Shown here piece after piece: positions 25,368 through 33,538 of a DNA stretch of 64,000 nt. The DNA lies in the NCBI RefSeq assembly GCF_036898825.1, contig NZ_JARUND010000002.1:1178001-1242000 (forward strand), written 5' to 3'. The position numbers and the translations under genes were made by a program. Each line of letters begins with the position of its first letter. Within the stretch, counting starts at the first letter, position 1. The stretch comes from Streptomyces sp. B21-083. Lineage in GTDB: Bacteria; Actinomycetota; Actinomycetes; Streptomycetales; Streptomycetaceae. Below the pieces are notes generated by a model that worked only from the letters and a program-made list of their open reading frames with translations, was not told the DNA's origin and did not search any database.

Positions 25368-25587
25368 TGGTCCGGCCCCCCGGCCGGTCCACGGCAGCCT
25401 GTCCAGTCGCCCGGCAGCCGGCTTCGGCTGCCGCGGAAGGTCGTTTCGTCGTACTCGATGTGCGGGGCGGGCCAGAGAACGGCTCGGCCCCGAACACCTC
25501 CACCCAGCGATCCACTGCCGCCGGGATGTCGTCGACGATGTAGTTGAGGTGGTGAATGCCCCTTCTGTGGACGGGTCCGCTGTTCAC
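25368..25587 (-). pseudogene. Frameshifted N-terminal fragment of a VOC-family protein
   Basis: From GTG at 25587 the peptide GIHHLNYIVDDIPAAVDRWV followed by EVFGAEPF is the start of a VOC/glyoxalase domain, with the metal His in HHLNY. A frameshift follows; the continuation WPAPHIEYDETTFRGS is in another frame. The rest of the domain is missing. Confidence 0.7.
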
Positions 25588-25623
25588 GGTCTCCCTATAC
25601 GGCTGTCGGGGAAGCGCCGTGCG

Positions 25624-25857
25624 CTACGCCTCAGGCTCCAGGCGCTGCCCGGTCTCCACCTCGGTCACGGAGATCGCGTTCATCGGGCACAGGAGTACGG
25701 CCTCCAGGAGGTTCTCCCGCGTCTCGGTGTCCGGAGCGACGGCCTCGGACTGGCCTCCCTCGTTCAGCTCGAACGCCCGCGGTGCGGCGCGCAGACAGGT
25801 GGCGTTGCCGACGCACAGCTCGTGATCGACGGTCACCAGGTACTTGCGGTCGGTCAT
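25624..25857 (-). CDS. 3Fe-4S-type single-cluster ferredoxin, P450 partner
   Basis: 77 residues. The cluster ligands are seen as CVGNATC near residues 15-21 and CP in LLCPMNAI near residue 57, the arrangement found in actinomycete P450-associated ferredoxins such as SuaB/SoyB, where a missing Cys gives a [3Fe-4S] cluster. ATG at 25857 lies 4 bases after the P450 stop, so the pair is co-translated and probably works together. Confidence 0.9.
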   Translation of the reverse strand: MTDRKYLVTVDHELCVGNATCLRAAPRAFELNEGGQSEAVAPDTETRENLLEAVLLCPMNAISVTEVETGQRLEPEA

Positions 25858-25861
25858 TCGG

Positions 25862-27082
25862 TCACCCCGGAACCAGGTGGAGGGCGCGCAGTTCACGCAT
25901 CATCGGGGAGGGCACGTACTCGACGGTCTCCTCCTTCAGCTGCAGCCTCGGGACGACCTCGGCCAGGGCCAGAAATGCCTCCTGGGCCTCGACGCGGGCC
26001 AGCGAGGAGCCCAAGCAGTGGTGGATGCCGCCGCCGAAGGCCACATGCGGGTTCGGGGATCGGGTGATGTCGAACTCGTCGGCGCGGTCGAACACGCGGG
26101 GATCGCGGTTCGCCGAGGAGATCACCCAGGAGATATGGTCGCCGGCCTTGAGCGTCCTGTCCCCGAGCTCCAGGTCCTCGGCGCAGACCCGTCCCAGCGC
26201 CTTGACCGACGGCTCGAACCTCAGGCACTCCTCGACGGCCGACGACACGTATTTCTCGGGGTCGTCGCACAGCAGCTGCCACTGCTCGGGGTGGCGGGCG
26301 AAGGCGTGGATGCCGTTGCTGATCAGGTTCTGTGTCGTCTCGTGCCCGGCGATGAGCAGCAGTACGACCGTGGCGAGGCACTGGATGCGGTCATAGTCCC
26401 CGCGCACCTCCCCCGCCGCGAGCAGCGAGATCAGGTCGTCCTCCGAACCGTTGCCACGCCGGGCCTCGATCAACGGCGCGAAGTAGTCCTCGAGTTCGAA
26501 GTGGGCGCTGGCGGCGCGGCGTGCCCGATCGGGGGCGATGCCCAGCAGGCCCATGCGCGCGGCCGACAGCTGCTGGAGCCGGGCGGTGTCGGAGGCGGGC
26601 ACGTCCAGCATCAGGCCGATGGTCTGCAGCGGCAGCGAGACGGCGAAGTCGTTCTTCACATCGAGTTCCCCCGCAGCCAGCCGTCGCCGGATCAGCTCAC
26701 CTGCCTGCTCGCGCAGTTGGGCGCGCCATTTCTCCACGGCCCGCGGCGTGAACCAGCGGTGGACGGCGTCCCTCATCAGCCGGTGCTCCGGCCGGTCCTG
26801 TTTGATGAGCGACACGTCCCACGCGTTCAGGTAGTTGACCAGCCCCCAGTCCTCCTTCCGGATCGGCGGAACGTACTCCGCGGGGCCGGGGAGCGACTCG
26901 GCCGAGGAGAAGCGCTGTGGTTGGCGGAGCAGTGCGGTGACATCGCTGTGCCGCGTGACGATCCACGCCCTCGTCAGAGGGTTCCAGTGCACGGGGTCCG
27001 TCTCGCGCAGCCGGCCGAAGTGCTCGTAGGGGTCGTCGATGAAAGGCGCCGAGGTCCAGTCGTCCAGATCGATAGCTGTCAT
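25862..27082 (-). CDS. Cytochrome P450 monooxygenase with linked ferredoxin
   Basis: 406 residues. It shows the canonical I-helix LIAGHETTQN, the ExxR motif EECLR and the heme loop FGGGIHHCLGSS with Cys near 356. ATG at 27082 sits after GAGGAGG; the in-frame extension further upstream lacks a comparable site and is not used. Unlike the P450 at 1723 it has a standard acid-Thr pair. It is co-transcribed with a 3Fe-4S-type ferredoxin but no reductase; the reductase at 29634 or 6124 might serve it. Confidence 0.93.
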   Translation of the reverse strand: MTAIDLDDWTSAPFIDDPYEHFGRLRETDPVHWNPLTRAWIVTRHSDVTALLRQPQRFSSAESLPGPAEYVPPIRKEDWGLVNYLNAWDVSLIKQDRPEHRLMRDAVHRWFTPRAVEKWRAQLREQAGELIRRRLAAGELDVKNDFAVSLPLQTIGLMLDVPASDTARLQQLSAARMGLLGIAPDRARRAASAHFELEDYFAPLIEARRGNGSEDDLISLLAAGEVRGDYDRIQCLATVVLLLIAGHETTQNLISNGIHAFARHPEQWQLLCDDPEKYVSSAVEECLRFEPSVKALGRVCAEDLELGDRTLKAGDHISWVISSANRDPRVFDRADEFDITRSPNPHVAFGGGIHHCLGSSLARVEAQEAFLALAEVVPRLQLKEETVEYVPSPMMRELRALHLVPG

Positions 27083-27377
27083 ATCCGTCCTCCTCTTTTC
27101 ACAGGTGCGGCAGGCCCCGCCAGCCGGTCCGGCCCAGGGCATGTCGACCACCCGCATGGTCGTCTCGACGTGGACACCGGCGGGATGGTGCAAGGCGGTG
27201 GGCGCGGTGCGGCCGAGGCCCGGGTCCGCGGCGGCTCGCTAGGCGGGCCACCCGGCCCGCGTCGTACGCGCATGCGCACGCCAGACCCCCAGGACCTCGG
27301 CGGTTACGAAGGGTCCTTCCGGACCCGCGATTCTCACGTGCGGCTCTTTGCGGGGACGCGCTTGGTCACGCCGACCG

Positions 27378-28367
27378 TCAGTCCTTCATCACGATGCTGT
27401 TGCGCAGCAGGCCGACGCCCTCGACTCCTGCCTCGACGTGGTCGCCGTCCTTGAGGAACGGGCCGTCGAGGCCTCCTTCCATGGCGGCACCCGCCGGGGT
27501 CCCCGAGAGGATCATGTCGCCGCCGGCGAGGGGCGCCCAGCTGGACACGTGCGCGGCGGTGGTGCCGAAGCTGTACTGCATCTGCAGGGTGTTGCCGTCC
27601 TGGCGCAGCTCGCCGTTGACCTTGCATGTGATGCCGAGACCGCCGTCCGGGATGGGCTCGTCGACCACCATGCACGGTCCACAGCTGTGCCCCGTGCGGA
27701 AGTTCTTCGTGAGGGACCAGGTCAGCGGTCCGTGGTCGATCTTGGTGAGGCCGAGCGCCTCGTCCCGGATGCTGAAGTCGTTCCAGACCGTGTATCCCCA
27801 GATGTCGATCTCGTCGCTCCCGGGTTCGTGGTCTCCCCCGCCGAGCACGACCGCGAGTTCGGCCTCGTAGTCGAGCTTCCGGGTGCCGGACGGCGGAGAG
27901 ACCACCGCGTCCTGGCCCACGACCGTGCCGGGGATGACGTAGAAGCCCCACGGCGGATTGCCGCCCGCCGCCCCCTGCCGCACCGATTCCGGGACGTCCA
28001 TGACCGCGGCCATGCCCGAGCCGTGCGCCGGGAAGTTGCCGCCGAGCGCGAAGATGCGGACGCCCGGATCCGGCAGGGGCGGCTCCAGGCGCACGTCCTC
28101 CAGGGGCCGGGACGCGGCGGCCACGGCGTCTCCGTCGGCGGCGATCTCCGCCAGCGCCCGCAGAAATCCGCACACCTCGCCCCACCGCGCGATCAGCGGG
28201 ACCCAGCTTCCGCCGATCGCCGGGAAGTACGGCTCCAGAGCCGCCACCAGGCCCGGCTCACCCCGGCGCAGTTCCGCGAGGGCCCGCGGGATGTCGACGA
28301 CCACCTCCGCACCGGGAGGACCCACCAGCAGACCGGTTCCAGCGCCATGGACACGCACAAGCTTCAT
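27378..28367 (-). CDS. Fumarylacetoacetate hydrolase family protein (first copy)
   Basis: 329 residues. The FAH catalytic domain occupies about residues 110-329: KLDYEAELAVVLGGGDHEPG with the metal-binding Glu residues, GYTVWNDFSIRDEA and MILSGTPAG. ATG at 28367 follows GAGAGGAA. Family members hydrolyse or isomerise acylpyruvates such as fumarylpyruvate or 2-hydroxyhepta-2,4-dienedioate after ring cleavage. A second family member lies at 38877, so the region may contain two ring-cleavage product branches. Confidence 0.88.
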   Translation of the reverse strand: MKLVRVHGAGTGLLVGPPGAEVVVDIPRALAELRRGEPGLVAALEPYFPAIGGSWVPLIARWGEVCGFLRALAEIAADGDAVAAASRPLEDVRLEPPLPDPGVRIFALGGNFPAHGSGMAAVMDVPESVRQGAAGGNPPWGFYVIPGTVVGQDAVVSPPSGTRKLDYEAELAVVLGGGDHEPGSDEIDIWGYTVWNDFSIRDEALGLTKIDHGPLTWSLTKNFRTGHSCGPCMVVDEPIPDGGLGITCKVNGELRQDGNTLQMQYSFGTTAAHVSSWAPLAGGDMILSGTPAGAAMEGGLDGPFLKDGDHVEAGVEGVGLLRNSIVMKD

Positions 28368-28687
28368 GAAGCTTCCTCTCCGTCCGGGCGAGCGCCAGGC
28401 ACGCTCGGTGCCGGGATGTCGGCCAAGGTTTTCGACAATCCTGACGACTATTAGACGCATCCGTCAACATGTATCGAGGAAACAGCTTCATCCTTGACGA
28501 CTCTCAACACTTGCGTAAGATACTTGACTAACATGACGGGGCTTCGGGCCCGCTTTCAGTACCAGGACGAGTCGCAAGCACCCCATGGCGTCGTATTCCG
28601 GGGCGCCAGCCGTTTTCACGAGGCCACCGCTTTCCTGGCCGTCCCACATATCCGCCGGGAACCGCGGCGCGTCTGAGGAGGACCCGA
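28368..28687 (+). promoter_or_regulatory. Promoter region of the ferredoxin/VOC/reductase operon
   Basis: The 320-bp gap is AT-rich near 28430-28540. A good sigma70-like promoter is TTGACG (28494-28499), 16 bp, TAAGAT (28516-28521). A second TTGAC and further TCAA/TTGA half-sites surround it. The predicted leader is about 160 bases before the GAGGAGG site at 28674-28680. Confidence 0.55.
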
Positions 28688-28996
28688 ATGTTGATCATCC
28701 ATGACCGCAAGGGCGGCCGTGTCGAGTTCGAGCCCGCCCCGGGCAAGCCCCTGATGCCCCAACTACGCCACCAGAAGGTCGGCATCATCGGCCTGTGCAA
28801 CGGCAACGCCGTATGCGGGTCCTGCCACGTCTACGTCGACAAGGAACGGCTCGACCAACTGCCCGAACCGGACGAGTTCGAGCTGGAACGCATCGAGGAA
28901 CTCCCCGACCGCCGCGACAACTCCCGCCTCACCTGCCAGTTCGAATACACACCCGAACTCGACGGCATCGAGATCACCGTCGCACCACGCAGCTGA
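28688..28996 (+). CDS. [2Fe-2S] ferredoxin
   Basis: 102 residues with C-x5-C-x2-C (CNGNAVCGSC, near residues 38-47) and a fourth Cys in RLTCQFEY. Strong GAGGAGG site upstream. It heads a three-gene operon with a VOC protein and a ferredoxin reductase. No oxygenase large subunit is in the operon, so it may serve the P450 at 25862 or reactivate an extradiol dioxygenase iron centre, a role known for XylT-like ferredoxins; that role is inference. Confidence 0.92.
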   Translation: MLIIHDRKGGRVEFEPAPGKPLMPQLRHQKVGIIGLCNGNAVCGSCHVYVDKERLDQLPEPDEFELERIEELPDRRDNSRLTCQFEYTPELDGIEITVAPRS

Positions 28997-29051
28997 CATT
29001 CCCCCGCAGCCAGCCCCGGCACCCCACCAGGCACACAAAGGAGCGAGCATC

Positions 29052-29621
29052 ATGCCCGACATCCAGCCGAAGATCACCAAGAGCCACCGCACCAAGAAAC
29101 CCCTCATCGACATCGGGATGATCTCCCACGGCACCCTCACCGTCATCGACATCCAGGAATCACGCCGCTTCTACGAAGAGGTCCTCGGCTTCGAAGTCAT
29201 CCAGCACGCCCCCGTCGGCCTCCTCATCCGCAAGGGCACCGACCACGTCTACGTCGTCGTCGAAGAAGGCCAGGAAAGCCCCATGCGCCTCCTCGACCAC
29301 AACGGCCTCGACGTCCAGTCCAACGAAGCCGTCAACGACGCCCACGCCAAACTCACCGAAGTCAAAGACCAGTACGGCCTCAAACGCATCACCAAGCCCC
29401 AGGAACAGCACGGCGCCTACTCCTTCTACTTCGAAGACCTCAACAGCTGCTGGTGGGAGATCCTCGCCGGCCGCGAACACGGCTACTCCTTCGCCTACGC
29501 CGACCCCCACCGCGACATGACCGCCAAGGACGACATCGACCCCGACCTCATGGACCACGCCTTCGACGACAACTTCATCGGCGACCTCACCGCCAAACGC
29601 GCCCAAACCGACAACACCTGA
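29052..29621 (+). CDS. VOC-family (extradiol dioxygenase-like) protein with distinctive codon use
   Basis: 189 residues. MISHGTLTVIDIQESRRFYE starts the VOC fold with its metal His, and YSFYFEDLNSCWWEIL supplies the C-terminal Glu ligand, so two betaalphabetabetabeta modules fit the length. It is probably a ring-cleavage or related metalloenzyme, placed between a ferredoxin and its reductase. Codon use differs from neighbours: essentially all Leu codons are CTC and 11 of 13 Glu codons are GAA, whereas adjacent genes favour CTG and GAG, which suggests separate origin. Confidence 0.85.
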   Translation: MPDIQPKITKSHRTKKPLIDIGMISHGTLTVIDIQESRRFYEEVLGFEVIQHAPVGLLIRKGTDHVYVVVEEGQESPMRLLDHNGLDVQSNEAVNDAHAKLTEVKDQYGLKRITKPQEQHGAYSFYFEDLNSCWWEILAGREHGYSFAYADPHRDMTAKDDIDPDLMDHAFDDNFIGDLTAKRAQTDNT

Positions 29622-29633
29622 GGACACCCCAGC

Positions 29634-30830
29634 ATGCCCAGCAACATCGCCGTGGTCGGCGCCAGCGTCGCCGGTGTCGAGGCCGTGCTGGCCCTGCGGG
29701 GCGCCGGCTACGACGGCCGGCTCACCCTCGTGGGCGCCGACCCCGAACTCCCCTACAACCCGACCCCGCTGTCCAAGGAACTCCTCACCGGCGACATGGA
29801 GGAGGACGACATCCGCCTGCTGCCGGAGGAGGAGTTCGAGAACCTGGACGTCGGCCTGCGGCTGGGTCGTCCCGCGAAGGGTCTCGATCTGGCGGAGCGC
29901 CGGGTGGACGTCGACGGGTCCCCGCTCCCCTACGACGGACTGATCATCGCCACCGGTTCGCGGGCCGTGCGCCCCAGGGGCTGGTTCGGCCGGGAAGGGG
30001 TGCACACCCTGCGCACTCTCGACGACGCCCGCCGCGTCCACGAGGCGATGACCCAGGGCCGTCCGTCGGTGGTGGTGGTCGGGGCCGGGTTCATCGGCTG
30101 CGAGATCGCCGCCGCCGCACGCCACCACGGCCTGGACGTCACCCTCGTCGAGGCCGCGGCGTCCCCTCTGCTGCGGGCCGTCCCCGCCGCACTCGCCGCG
30201 CCCGTGGTACGCCTCCAAGAGGCCCGCGGTGTACGGGTGGTGTGCGGCGTCGGGGTGGCCCGGCTGCTGGGCGGGATCCGGGTCGACAAGGTCGAACTCA
30301 CCGACGGCACCCTCCTGGACGCGGACCTCGTCGTCGTCGGAGTCGGCGCGGTTCCGGCGACCGACTGGCTGGACGGTTCGGGGCTGTCCGTGGAGGACGG
30401 CGTGATCACCGACGCGACCCTGCGGACCACCGCGCCCGGCGTCTACGCCGTCGGAGACGCGGCCCGCTGGCCGCATCCCGCGACCGGTGACCCCATCCGG
30501 GTCGAGCACTGGACCAACGCCCGGGAGCAGGGTCGGCGAGCGGCTCTGAACCTCCTCGACCCGCGGGCCGCACAGCCGTACACCGGAGTGCCCTACGTGT
30601 GGTCCGACCAGTTCGGGCAGCGCTTCCAGCTCGCCGGCACCGCACACGCCAAGCACCTCCACTTCCTCGACGGGGGCCCCGACGACGAGAGCTATCTCGC
30701 TGTGCTCGGCGACGGCGAGACGGTCGTCGGCGCCGTGGGGTTCGGCGGCACTCCCCGGCAGTTCAACAAGGCCCGCCGTCTGGTCGCCGACGGCACCGCC
30801 TGGGCGGAGGCCGTCAGCCGGCACGAGTGA
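29634..30830 (+). CDS. FAD-dependent ferredoxin reductase
   Basis: 398 residues of the same class as the reductase at 6124: IAVVGASVAGVEAVLALRGA (FAD), NPTPLSKELL, VVVVGAGFIGCEIAAAARHH (NAD(P)H) and GVYAVGDAARW. It follows the VOC gene by 12 bases. It would reduce the ferredoxin at 28688 and possibly the 3Fe-4S ferredoxin at 25624. The operon ends at a hairpin just downstream. Confidence 0.92.
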   Translation: MPSNIAVVGASVAGVEAVLALRGAGYDGRLTLVGADPELPYNPTPLSKELLTGDMEEDDIRLLPEEEFENLDVGLRLGRPAKGLDLAERRVDVDGSPLPYDGLIIATGSRAVRPRGWFGREGVHTLRTLDDARRVHEAMTQGRPSVVVVGAGFIGCEIAAAARHHGLDVTLVEAAASPLLRAVPAALAAPVVRLQEARGVRVVCGVGVARLLGGIRVDKVELTDGTLLDADLVVVGVGAVPATDWLDGSGLSVEDGVITDATLRTTAPGVYAVGDAARWPHPATGDPIRVEHWTNAREQGRRAALNLLDPRAAQPYTGVPYVWSDQFGQRFQLAGTAHAKHLHFLDGGPDDESYLAVLGDGETVVGAVGFGGTPRQFNKARRLVADGTAWAEAVSRHE

Positions 30831-30842
30831 AGAAGCACGAAA

Positions 30843-30884
30843 GGGGAGGGAGCCGGCCGAAAGACACGGAGCCGCTCCCTCCTT
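30843..30884 (+). terminator. Hairpin terminator after the reductase
   Basis: GGAGGGAGC (30845-30853) and GCTCCCTCC (30874-30882) form a 9-bp stem with a 20-base loop, flanked by AAGG and TT, just after the reductase stop at 30830. Confidence 0.6.
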
Positions 30885-31053
30885 CTCATGCGGGACCTCA
30901 TGCGGCATGTTGCACGGCCCGGGCGGGTGCGCGCCCCCGGTCACCGTGCAGGGCGTCCGTCCACTGCTCTTCCACCGCGGTTGGTACGCGCGAGCCGCCG
31001 AAACCCTCAGCCGCCCGCCGCGGCGTCTCAGTCACGAATATGTGAGGCATTCA

Positions 31054-33402
31054 ATGGTCACCAATGCGGCTTCGCCCGACACGCGAGCACCCCGCGACTC
31101 CCGTGAGGAGGCAGTGCGTACCCTCGGCAGCGTCGAGAAGCGCGTGCTCTGGCTCGCGACCGCGATCATCGACCACGCGAACCGGGTCCGGCCCAATCCC
31201 TCGGGTCTGAAGGTCGGCGGTCACCAGGCGTCCAGCGCGTCGATGTCGTCCATCATGACCGCCCTGTGGTTCCACGCACTCACCAGCGACGACCGGGTCT
31301 CGGTCAAGCCGCACGCCTCACCCGTCCTGCACGCCATCAACTTCCTGCTCGGCGAGCTCGACGGCAAGTACCTCACCGAACTGCGCGCCTTCGGCGGGCT
31401 GCAGAGCTACCCCAGCCGCGCCAAGGACCCCGACCCCGTCGACTACTCCACGGGGTCCGTGGGCATCGGCGCGACCGCGCCCATCTGGGGCGCCATCTCC
31501 CGCCGTTACGTCGACGGGCACTTCGGCGGTGCGGGCAGCGGCCGCCAGTACTCCCTGCTGGGCGACGCGGAACTGGACGAGGGCGCCATCTGGGAGGCCG
31601 TGCAGGACCCGATGGTCCCCGGCCTCGGTGAGATCGTCTGGGTCGTCGACCTCAACCGCCAGTCGCTGGACCGGGTCGTCCCCGGAGCCGCCGCGGAGCG
31701 CCTGACCGGCATGTTCACCGCCGCCGGCTGGCAGGTCGTCACCCTCAAGTACGGCCGGCTCCTGGAGGACCTCTTCACCCGTCCCGGCGGCGCCGAACTG
31801 CGCCTGCGCCTGGACACCATGGAGAACCCCGAGTACCAGCGACTGCTCCGCTGCACCCCCGCGCAGCTGCGTGAGCGGCTGCCCGGCGCCGGAGCCTCGG
31901 CCCAGCCCATCGCGCAACTGATCGCCGCTCTGGACGACGACACCCTGCACAGCGCGGTGCGCAATCTCGGCGGCCATGACCTCGGCGCCCTGCTGAACGC
32001 CTACGACGACATCGACGACACTCGTCCGACCGTCATCTTCGCCTACACCGTCAAGGGGCACGGCCTGCCCACTGAGGGCCACCCCCAGAACCACTCCTCG
32101 CTGCTCAGCGGCGAGCAGATGACGGAGCTGGCCGGCCGGCTGGGCATGGACCTCGCCTCTCCCTGGACGCCCTTCACCGACGGCTCCGGCGAGGCGCACC
32201 TGTGCGCGGCGGCGGCCGAGCGGCTGCGACGCTCACCGCACCAGACGGTGGCGGCGCCGACGGTCCCCGCCGACCTGGGCCGGCCCGCTCCCGGCGGCAC
32301 CGGCAACACCCAACAGGCCCTTGGGCGTGTGCTGTTGGACCTGACCCGCAAGGCCCCGGAAGCGGCCGGCCGGATCGTCACCGTCAGCCCGGACGTCTCC
32401 TCGTCCACCAACCTCGGCGGCTGGCTCAACAAGGTCGGCGTCTGGTCCTCGGCCGAGCGCACCGACTGGTTCGCGGACGACGCCGAAACCATCCTGCACT
32501 GGCGGGAGAAGCCCTCGGGCCAGCACGTCGAACTCGGCATCGCCGAGGTCAACCTGGTGAGCCTGCTGGGCGAGCTGGGCGCGACCTGGAGCCGCTGGGG
32601 ACAGCCCCTGCTGCCCATCGGCGTGGTCTACGACCCGTTCGTCAACCGGGCTCTGGAGCCCTGGTCGTACGGCATCTACGCGGGCGGCCAGTCCATCCTC
32701 GTCGGCACCCCCTCCGGTGTCACCCTCGCCCCCGAGGGCGGCGCGCACCAGTCGATCACCACGCCCTCGCTGGGCATCGAACAGCCCGGCTGTGTGTCGT
32801 ACGAGCCCGCCTTCGGGATCGACACCGAGTGGTGCCTGCTCGCCGCCTTGGGCGACCTCGGCAAGCCGGACGGCTGCTCCGCCTACCTGCGGCTGTCCAC
32901 CCGCCCTGTCGACCAGAGCCTGGCCGCGGTGCCCGCCGACCCGGCCGCGCGCGAGCGCCGGCGCCGACAGACCGTCGCGGGCGCCTACCCGCTGCGCCGG
33001 GCGGCGGGCACGCCCGACGTCACGATCGCGGTGATGGGCGCGATGGTCCCCGAGGGCCTGGCCGCCGCGGACCGGCTCGCCCAGCTCGGCCACCAGACCG
33101 ACGTGATCGTCGTGACCAGCCCGGACCTGCTCTTCCGCGCACTGCGGGGCCGGCGGGGCCAGGAGGACTCCCCCACCTGGATCCTCGACCAGATCTTCCC
33201 GGCGGACCGCGCCGCCCCCCTGGTCACCCTGGTCGACGGCCACCCCCACACCCTGGCCTTCCTCGCCACCGTCAACCGGGTCCCGGTCACGACGCTGGGC
33301 GTGAGCCGCTTCGGCCAGTCCGGGTCGCTGGAGGACGTCTACCGCTACCACCACATCGACACCGACAGCGTGGTGGCGGCCGCCCTCGACCTCGTCGACT
33401 GA
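31054..33402 (+). CDS. Stand-alone AceE-like pyruvate dehydrogenase E1 (transketolase-type)
   Basis: 782 residues resembling the homodimeric E1 of pyruvate dehydrogenase. KVGGHQASSASMSSIMTALW (near residue 52), SVKPHASPVLHAINFLLG, the thiamine diphosphate motif GDAELDEGAIWEAV ending in VVDLNRQ (near residues 170-205) and YTVKGHGLPTEGHP are visible. The middle and C-terminal transketolase domains are present (GIAEVNLVSLLGELGATWSR). No E2 or E3 gene is adjacent. ATG at 31054 is chosen because the fold starts soon after it. It may decarboxylate pyruvate or another 2-oxo acid released by ring catabolism; the acceptor is unknown. Confidence 0.83.
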   Translation: MVTNAASPDTRAPRDSREEAVRTLGSVEKRVLWLATAIIDHANRVRPNPSGLKVGGHQASSASMSSIMTALWFHALTSDDRVSVKPHASPVLHAINFLLGELDGKYLTELRAFGGLQSYPSRAKDPDPVDYSTGSVGIGATAPIWGAISRRYVDGHFGGAGSGRQYSLLGDAELDEGAIWEAVQDPMVPGLGEIVWVVDLNRQSLDRVVPGAAAERLTGMFTAAGWQVVTLKYGRLLEDLFTRPGGAELRLRLDTMENPEYQRLLRCTPAQLRERLPGAGASAQPIAQLIAALDDDTLHSAVRNLGGHDLGALLNAYDDIDDTRPTVIFAYTVKGHGLPTEGHPQNHSSLLSGEQMTELAGRLGMDLASPWTPFTDGSGEAHLCAAAAERLRRSPHQTVAAPTVPADLGRPAPGGTGNTQQALGRVLLDLTRKAPEAAGRIVTVSPDVSSSTNLGGWLNKVGVWSSAERTDWFADDAETILHWREKPSGQHVELGIAEVNLVSLLGELGATWSRWGQPLLPIGVVYDPFVNRALEPWSYGIYAGGQSILVGTPSGVTLAPEGGAHQSITTPSLGIEQPGCVSYEPAFGIDTEWCLLAALGDLGKPDGCSAYLRLSTRPVDQSLAAVPADPAARERRRRQTVAGAYPLRRAAGTPDVTIAVMGAMVPEGLAAADRLAQLGHQTDVIVVTSPDLLFRALRGRRGQEDSPTWILDQIFPADRAAPLVTLVDGHPHTLAFLATVNRVPVTTLGVSRFGQSGSLEDVYRYHHIDTDSVVAAALDLVD

Positions 33403-33415
33403 GGCCACCCGGGAC

Positions 33416-33461
33416 AACCGCCGGTCGATGCCCTGTCCTGCCCGACACTCGGCCGGCGGTT
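33416..33461 (+). terminator. Inverted repeat after the E1 gene
   Basis: AACCGCCGG (33416-33424) and CCGGCGGTT (33453-33461) are perfect inverted arms separated by 28 bases, immediately after the stop at 33402. The long loop makes it a moderate terminator candidate. Confidence 0.45.
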
Positions 33462-33503
33462 CACCATGCCCCACCTCCCAGATTTTACTATCTAGACGAA
33501 TTA

Positions 33504-33532
33504 TTGACATCTAGGTCAATCGACGTTATGCA
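33504..33532 (+). promoter_or_regulatory. Promoter with TTGAC/GTCAA arms, probably giving a leaderless transcript
   Basis: TTGACA (33504-33509) and TATGCA (33527-33532) are 17 bp apart. The -35 TTGAC is followed by an inverted GTCAA at 33515-33519, and TTGAC-N7-TCAAT matches the spacing seen at 15696 and 43928. A start point about 7 bases after the -10 would coincide with the ATG at 33539, and no ribosome binding site fits, so translation is probably leaderless. Confidence 0.5.
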
Positions 33533-33538
33533 TGAGAG

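Noticed and set aside
27083..27193. 37-residue in-frame extension of the P450 at 25862
   Set aside because: The GAGGAGG site fits the ATG at 27082, and the extension does not resemble a P450 N-terminus.
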